Of a DNA stretch of 16,725 nucleotides, positions 13,113-16,725 are shown in pieces (positions within the stretch are counted from its first letter, which is position 1; every line of letters starts with the position of its first letter). The position numbers and the translations under genes are program-made. The notes under the pieces were generated by a model. That model was not told the origin of the DNA. It searched no databases and was given only the letters and a program-made list of their open reading frames with translations. Origin of the DNA: Acutalibacter sp. (GTDB taxonomy: Bacteria; Bacillota; Clostridia; Oscillospirales; Acutalibacteraceae); contig JAAWSH010000007.1 in the NCBI GenBank assembly GCA_022801475.1, forward strand, positions 1 to 16,725, written 5' to 3'.

Positions 13113-13819
13113 ACGGCGTGAACATCAAACAGAATCTTTGTCCACCGGAAAAATATCCCATCAAGTGCCCATACCGGCGCACCCCTACCCGGGTGGTGGT
13201 GCATAACACGGCCAACGACGCTCCGGCAGAGAACGAGGTGGCCTATATGCTGCGCAATGACTATGAGATCTCCTTCCACTTTGCGGTGGACGGGAAGGGC
13301 GCTGTACAGGGCCTCCCCCTGGACCGGAACGCTTGGGCCAGCGGAGACGGTATGGGCAAAGGAAACATGGAGGGCATCCATGTGGAGATATGCTATTCCC
13401 GCTCCGGCGGAGGACCCTTTCTCCAGGCCGAGGACCAGGCCGCGCGGCTGATTGCCGGTCTGCTGAAGGACTATGGATGGGGCATGGACCGGGTGACCAA
13501 GCACCAGGATTATGACAAAAAATACTGCCCCCACCGGACGCTGGACCTGGGATGGGGGCGGTTTCTTCAATTAATAGAAAAATATGTTAAAGGAGATCAG
13601 GAAATGCAGCATTATGAGGAGTTTAAACACTACGCCCAGCGCCTGGAACAGGAGCGGGCGGGTCAGGGACCTTCGGCATGGGCAAAGGAAGCCTGGGAAA
13701 AGGCCGTGGCAGCGGGGCTGCTGGATGGTTCGTCGCCCAAAGCCCCTTTGACCCGCGAACAGTGTGCGATGCTGCTGGACCGGCTGGGATGCCTTAATAA
13801 TAGCGCAGCACCGCGATGA
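13109..13819 (+). CDS. Endolysin: N-acetylmuramoyl-L-alanine amidase
   Basis: 236 residues. Residues 20-160 form an amidase-2 domain: zinc ligands are probably His32 (RVVVHNTAND), His132 (VTKHQDYDKKYC) and Cys140 (KYCPHR). It would cut the amide bond between N-acetylmuramic acid and L-Ala in peptidoglycan. The C-terminal part (WAKEAWEKAVAAGLLDGSSPKAPLTREQCAMLLDRLG, here residues 191-227) resembles one SLH-like wall-binding repeat seen in Firmicute phage amidases. No signal peptide, so export depends on the holin encoded just upstream (ATGA overlap). Oddity: the last ten or so residues and the stop codon are read from sequence that is also the antisense of the lexA 3' end (overlap 13794-13819), so the natural C-terminus may have been replaced at a junction. 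Confidence 0.92.
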   Translation: MNGVNIKQNLCPPEKYPIKCPYRRTPTRVVVHNTANDAPAENEVAYMLRNDYEISFHFAVDGKGAVQGLPLDRNAWASGDGMGKGNMEGIHVEICYSRSGGGPFLQAEDQAARLIAGLLKDYGWGMDRVTKHQDYDKKYCPHRTLDLGWGRFLQLIEKYVKGDQEMQHYEEFKHYAQRLEQERAGQGPSAWAKEAWEKAVAAGLLDGSSPKAPLTREQCAMLLDRLGCLNNSAAPR

Positions 13820-14375
13820 CCCTGCCCAGCACGCTGGCATGGTCCGAGTAGATGGGCTCAAAGTCCGGGTTTTCCGGCTGTAGGCGCACCCGGTCCTTTT
13901 CCCGGAACAGGCGTTTCACGGTAGCTTCGTCGTCGATCATGGCCACAATGATGTCCCCGTTTTCAGCAGTGGGCGTTCGTTCCGCGACCACGTAGTCGCC
14001 GTCCAAAATACCCGCGTCTCGCATGCTAAGCCCCACCACATGCAGGGCAAACAGTTCCTTGCCCTCTTTTTGGGGAAAGGGAATGTAGCCTTCGATGTCC
14101 TGCACGGCCAAAATGGGCATGCCCGCGGTGACCCGGCCCAGAATAGGCACCTGGGCGGCGGGCTGGCTGCCCTCTAGACGGATGGAGCGGTTCAGGCCAG
14201 CGTCCCGGGTGATGTAGCCCAGCCGTTCCAGGGTTTTCAGATGGGCATGGACTGTGGAGGTAGAGCGCAGGCCGGTGGCGGCGCAGATCTCCCGAACCGT
14301 GGGGGGCACACCGCTGGGCGTGGCTTTCATAATATAGTCGTAAACTTTCTGTTGGCTAGGTGTCAGACCATTCAT
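13794..14375 (-). CDS. lexA: SOS repressor LexA
   Basis: 193 residues, the usual length is about 200. The N-terminal winged helix is typical (TPSQQKVYDYI, then PPTVREICAATGLRSTSTVHAHLKTLERLGYI). The S24 domain has the cleavage site Ala84-Gly85 (VTAGMPILA), Ser117 (VVGLSMRDAGILDGDYV) and Lys154 (DEATVKRLF). It represses DNA-repair genes and cuts itself on RecA filaments. The residue before the serine is Leu in a GLSM motif, where GDSM is usual. The start ATG 14375 begins the conserved domain; a GAAAGGAA site lies 11 nt upstream. It converges with the phage-type endolysin gene and overlaps it by 26 nt, with no terminator between them. Confidence 0.97.
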   Translation of the reverse strand: MNGLTPSQQKVYDYIMKATPSGVPPTVREICAATGLRSTSTVHAHLKTLERLGYITRDAGLNRSIRLEGSQPAAQVPILGRVTAGMPILAVQDIEGYIPFPQKEGKELFALHVVGLSMRDAGILDGDYVVAERTPTAENGDIIVAMIDDEATVKRLFREKDRVRLQPENPDFEPIYSDHASVLGRVIAVLRYY

Positions 14376-14426
14376 AGCGGACCACGTTCCTTTCTCGCGG
14401 CAGAGCGGGCGCTTTTTGAAGAGGCA

Positions 14427-14438
14427 AAAAATATGTTC
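14427..14438 (-). promoter_or_regulatory. Possible degenerate LexA box at the lexA promoter
   Basis: On the minus strand, GAACATATTTTT fits the Firmicute LexA consensus GAAC-4-GTTY except for one base in the second half. It lies about 8 nt after the -10 element, the expected operator position. Weak evidence alone. Confidence 0.35.
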
Positions 14439-14445
14439 TACGTCC

Positions 14446-14474
14446 ATTATAGCATGGATTAAGGGAAAATGCAA
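14446..14474 (-). promoter_or_regulatory. Promoter of lexA
   Basis: On the minus strand, TTGCAT (14469-14474) and TATAAT (14446-14451) are 17 nt apart, giving a leader of about 65 nt. Confidence 0.75.
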
Positions 14475-14508
14475 AACACTTGGGAGAATTATTAAAAAAT
14501 ATTTTTAT

Positions 14509-14532
14509 GGGGAAGGGCCGGGGCACTTCCCC
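14509..14532. other. 7-bp GC-rich stem between lexA and the ACT-domain gene
   Basis: GGGGAAG (14509-14515) and CTTCCCC (14526-14532) form a perfect stem with a 10-nt loop between the two divergent promoters. An AT-rich stretch flanks it on the left. It may separate the two transcription units; role unproven. Confidence 0.3.
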
Positions 14533-14548
14533 TTCCTGTTCTCCGCAC

Positions 14549-14577
14549 TTGACAAGTGGGAAAAACTTCTTCATAAT
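14549..14577 (+). promoter_or_regulatory. Promoter of the ACT-domain gene
   Basis: TTGACA (14549-14554) and CATAAT (14572-14577) with a 17-nt spacer; predicted transcript start is about 30 nt before ATG 14615. Confidence 0.75.
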
Positions 14578-14614
14578 AGAGAGCGGTACTTTATTCTTGA
14601 AAGGACGGGGAACG

Positions 14615-14896
14615 ATGGAAAAAACGGAAAAGGCCGTTATCACTGTGGTTGGCAAAGACATGGTGGGTATTTTGGCTAAAGTGACAAATATCTGTGCCCA
14701 GCACGGCGTCAATGTGCTGGAGGTAACCCAGTCTATCCTTCAGGACCTGTTTGCCATGGTCATGCTGGTGGATATGGCCGGAGCCGACATGGAGGTGGCC
14801 GGCCTGGCCGGGACCATGGACCAGATCGGCGCGGAGATGGGGATGAAAATTCATGTGATGCATGAGGATATCTTCAATTCTATGCACAAGATTTGA
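14615..14896 (+). CDS. ACT-domain protein, UPF0237/GcvR-like family
   Basis: 93 residues, all of it one ACT domain: beta strand AVITVVGKDMVGILAKVTN (residues 7-25), helix and GVNVLEVTQSIL strand, LFAMVMLVDM strand, then a helix and KIHVMHEDIF at the end. ACT domains bind small ligands, usually amino acids, and control partner enzymes. In Firmicutes this protein is typically encoded right beside a PFL/UPF0210 protein, which also lies downstream here, but an 88-bp repeat array and a GNAT gene are interposed. Start choice: AAGGA and the purine-rich stretch after it precede ATG 14615; the conserved domain begins at once. Its stop codon lies inside a perfect 10-bp inverted repeat. Confidence 0.9.
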   Translation: MEKTEKAVITVVGKDMVGILAKVTNICAQHGVNVLEVTQSILQDLFAMVMLVDMAGADMEVAGLAGTMDQIGAEMGMKIHVMHEDIFNSMHKI

Positions 14897-14921
14897 ATGC
14901 GCGTGGGGCGTATTCAAATCT
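14889..14921 (+). other. Inverted repeat covering the stop codon of the ACT-domain gene
   Basis: AGATTTGAAT (14889-14898) and ATTCAAATCT (14912-14921) are perfect complements around a 13-nt GC-rich loop. The TGA at 14894-14896 sits in the left arm. No T-run follows, so it is not a classical terminator. Confidence 0.55.
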
Positions 14922-14926
14922 CCAAG

Positions 14927-15278
14927 TTTCGCTTTTCGGTGGGAGGCACCGAAATTCCGCTTTGCGGAAGCGCGAAACTTTTGGGCCAGTGCGCTGCCGC
15001 CGGGCGGGGGAGGGTTCCGCTTTTCGGTGGAAGACACCGAAATTCCGCTTCGCGGAAGCGCGAAACTTTTGGGCCAGTGCGCTGCCGCCGGGTGGGAGAG
15101 GGTTTCGCTTTTCGGTGGAAGGCACCGAAATTCCGCTTCGCGGAAGCGCGAAACTTTTGGGCCAGTGCGCTGCCGCCGGGCGGGGGAGGGTTCCGCTTTT
15201 CGGTGAGGCGTATTGGAAGCCTGTTTTGCGGGAGTGGGAAACTTTTGGCAGGGTGCGCTCTATTGTTGAAGTGGGGGG
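14927..15278 (+). repeat. 88-bp tandem repeat array with nested hairpins (3 close copies plus 1 degenerate)
   Basis: Copies start at 14927, 15015, 15103 and 15191, a strict 88-bp period; the first three are nearly identical and the fourth is divergent after its first 15 bp. Each unit holds TTCGGTG-5-CACCGAA and TTCCGC-3-GCGGAA stems enclosed by an outer TTTCGC/GCGAAA pairing, so it could fold into a three-way structure as RNA or a cruciform as DNA. The 88-bp period is not a multiple of three and all three rightward frames are open across much of the array, so the long open frames here are by-products of the repeat. No direct evidence of function. The rest of the interval up to 15401 holds no gene. 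Confidence 0.9.
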
Positions 15279-15401
15279 CTTCGCTCTGTTCAAAGGCGGA
15301 TTTATAAGGAAAACCCTAATGCCGGCGGGAAGTTTTATGACTTTAGAGTACAATGCTATGTGTTGGTATATTTCATCTCTACCTGGAAGGAAGGGAAGTC
15401 T

Positions 15402-15893
15402 ATGACGCTGAAACGGGCTGGGCCCGATGATCTGGAGGAGACGGCCCGTATTACCCGGGAAACGATTTTGGCGGTTTACCCGCATTATTACCCTAAGGGG
15501 ATCGTAGATTTCTTTCTAAACTGGCACCGGGAGGAGAAAATTCTGCCGGACATTCTGGCGGGAGAAGTGTTTCTTCTGCAGGAGGAGGGTAAGACCGTGG
15601 GTACCGTGACCCTGCATGGGGAGGAGATCACCCGGCTGTATGTGCCGCCCCTATGCCAGGGGAAGGGGTATGGCCGGTTTTTGCTGGACTTTGCGGAGCG
15701 AACCCTGGGGGAGGCTCACGGACGGATGGTGGTAGAGGCCTCTCTGCCTGCCAAGGCCTTGTACCTGCGGCGGGGTTACCGAATAGTGGATTACCAGACA
15801 GAGGAGCCGGAGAACGGCGACGTGCTGTGCTGGGACGTGATGGAAAAGACCTGGGCGGGGGAGAAGGCCGCCCTAGAGGGGGAATCGATTTGA
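15402..15893 (+). CDS. GNAT family N-acetyltransferase
   Basis: 163 residues. A short GNAT fold with N-terminal [20 protein letters not shown], a central [34 protein letters not shown] segment that contains the acetyl-CoA loop QGKGYG (residues 86-91), and a [14 protein letters not shown] segment before the end. The substrate is unknown. The residues ALYLRRGYR are usual for acetyltransferases that act on small amines or protein N-termini, which is not enough to pick one. A GGAAGGAAGGG site lies close before ATG 15402. Its TGA overlaps the TTG start of the next gene (TTGA at 15890-15893), so the two are translationally coupled. Confidence 0.88.
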   Translation: MTLKRAGPDDLEETARITRETILAVYPHYYPKGIVDFFLNWHREEKILPDILAGEVFLLQEEGKTVGTVTLHGEEITRLYVPPLCQGKGYGRFLLDFAERTLGEAHGRMVVEASLPAKALYLRRGYRIVDYQTEEPENGDVLCWDVMEKTWAGEKAALEGESI

Positions 15894-16725
15894 ATACCAA
15901 AGAAATTTTAGAGACCATCAATATGATCGACAACGAAAACCTGGACGTGCGCACCATCACCATGGGCATTTCCCTTTTGGACTGCGCGGGCCCAGACCCG
16001 GACCGGGCTGCAGAGAAAGTCTATGAAAAGATTTGCCGCTATGCGGAAAATCTGGTAAAAACTGGCGAGGACATCAGCCGCCAGTACGGCATCCCCATTA
16101 TCAACAAGCGCATCTCCGTCACCCCGGTGGCCATGGTGGCGGGGGCCTGCCAGGGGGCCTCGCCGCTGCGCTTTGCCCAGGCCCTGGACCGGGCCGCCCA
16201 CACAGTGGGGGTGAACTTTATCGGAGGCTACTCGGCCCTGGTGCAGAAAGGTTTTGGCCCTGGAGACTACGCCCTCATCGAGAGCATCCCCCAGGCCCTC
16301 AGCGAGACCCAGCTGGTCTGTTCCTCGGTGAACATTGGCAGCACAAAGGCGGGCATTAACATGGACGCGGTGGAGAAGATGGGCCGCGTGGTGCTGGAAA
16401 CCGCCAAAAATACCGCTGACCGGGAGTGTATTGGCGCGGCAAAGCTGGTGGTGTTTTGCAACGCCCCAGAGGACAATCCCTTTATGGCCGGGGCCTTCCA
16501 CGGCCCGGGAGAGCCGGACTGCGTGATCAACGTGGGGGTCTCCGGCCCCGGGGTGGTGCGGGCCGTTATTGAGAAGGAGGGGACCGGCCGCAGCCTGACA
16601 GAGATCGCGGAGCTCATCAAGCGCACAGCTTTCAAAATCACCCGTATGGGTCAGCTGGTGGCCCAGGAGGCCTCCCGGCGGCTCAGCGTGCCCTTCGGCA
16701 TTGTGGACCTGTCCCTGGCCCCCAC
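15890..16725 (+). CDS. PFL family protein (UPF0210/DUF711), 5' part; runs off the window
   Basis: 278 codons are visible of a family usually about 450 residues long. The opening [26 protein letters not shown], with the first codon TTG, then the [34 protein letters not shown] and [17 protein letters not shown] segments, is diagnostic for this conserved but uncharacterised family, which is distantly related to glycyl-radical (pyruvate formate-lyase-like) folds. Partner genes usually encode a small ACT-domain protein, as found 1 kb upstream. Start choice: GAGGGGG lies 7 nt before TTG 15890, which overlaps the stop of the GNAT gene. The 3' end is beyond the last base. Confidence 0.93.
   Translation, partial: MNTKEILETINMIDNENLDVRTITMGISLLDCAGPDPDRAAEKVYEKICRYAENLVKTGEDISRQYGIPIINKRISVTPVAMVAGACQGASPLRFAQALDRAAHTVGVNFIGGYSALVQKGFGPGDYALIESIPQALSETQLVCSSVNIGSTKAGINMDAVEKMGRVVLETAKNTADRECIGAAKLVVFCNAPEDNPFMAGAFHGPGEPDCVINVGVSGPGVVRAVIEKEGTGRSLTEIAELIKRTAFKITRMGQLVAQEASRRLSVPFGIVDLSLAP

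Noticed and set aside
14927..15278. CRISPR array
   Set aside because: The units are contiguous 88-bp copies with no unique spacers, and no cas gene is present in the window.
14862..15485. Several long open frames of 110-200 codons on both strands over the 88-bp array
   Set aside because: The 88-bp unit contains no stop in several frames, so tandem copies are open by construction; the frames rotate between copies and show no start signals or family resemblance.

Overview
The window looks like a chromosomal stretch from a GC-rich, low-oxygen Firmicute, most likely a gut Clostridia/Oscillospiraceae-type bacterium (Flavonifractor/Pseudoflavonifractor-like). This is inferred from strong AGGAGG-type ribosome binding sites, a Bacillus/Clostridium-type LexA, a paired-subunit multidrug ABC exporter, an ACT-domain protein close to a PFL/UPF0210 protein, and frequent TTG starts. 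No rRNA, tRNA or CRISPR array is visible.

Layout. (1) 1-2.7 kb, visibly more AT-rich accessory DNA: the C-terminal end of a large serine recombinase, a SAM-dependent methyltransferase, and a secreted protein gene that is broken only by two one-base homopolymer expansions and still has a near-consensus promoter with a palindromic operator. (2) 2.7-6.9 kb: an operon on the minus strand for a heterodimeric ABC exporter of the BmrCD/TM287-288 kind, driven by a near-consensus promoter. Its ~190-nt leader holds a strong intrinsic terminator and an open 52-codon reading frame, so transcription attenuation is likely. (3) 6.9-8.4 kb: a surface protein with a signal peptide, cohesin-like and cadherin-like domains, 17 proline/threonine hexapeptides, one membrane segment and a very basic tail. 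(4) 8.5-13.8 kb: a compact phage-derived block. A self-cleaving S24-type repressor, overlapping in expression with a GNAT acetyltransferase, reads left; a small protein, terminase small and large subunits, a TcdE-type holin and an amidase endolysin read right. Between them lie two divergent near-consensus promoters, three related 15-bp operators and an attenuator-like hairpin. No integrase, portal, capsid or tail gene is present. (5) 13.8-16.7 kb: lexA (convergent with, and overlapping, the endolysin gene), an ACT-domain protein, an array of 88-bp tandem repeats with nested hairpins, a GNAT acetyltransferase, and the start of a PFL/UPF0210 gene that runs off the window.

How it may work together. 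The most striking unit is the repressor/operator/terminase/lysis block beside lexA. Both repressors keep the Ala-Gly cleavage site and Ser-Lys dyad, so DNA damage could release a packaging-plus-lysis cassette that has no particle genes. Whether this is a decayed prophage or a retained function cannot be told from sequence alone. The ABC leader, the 88-bp array and the double homopolymer frameshift are the other points worth checking.
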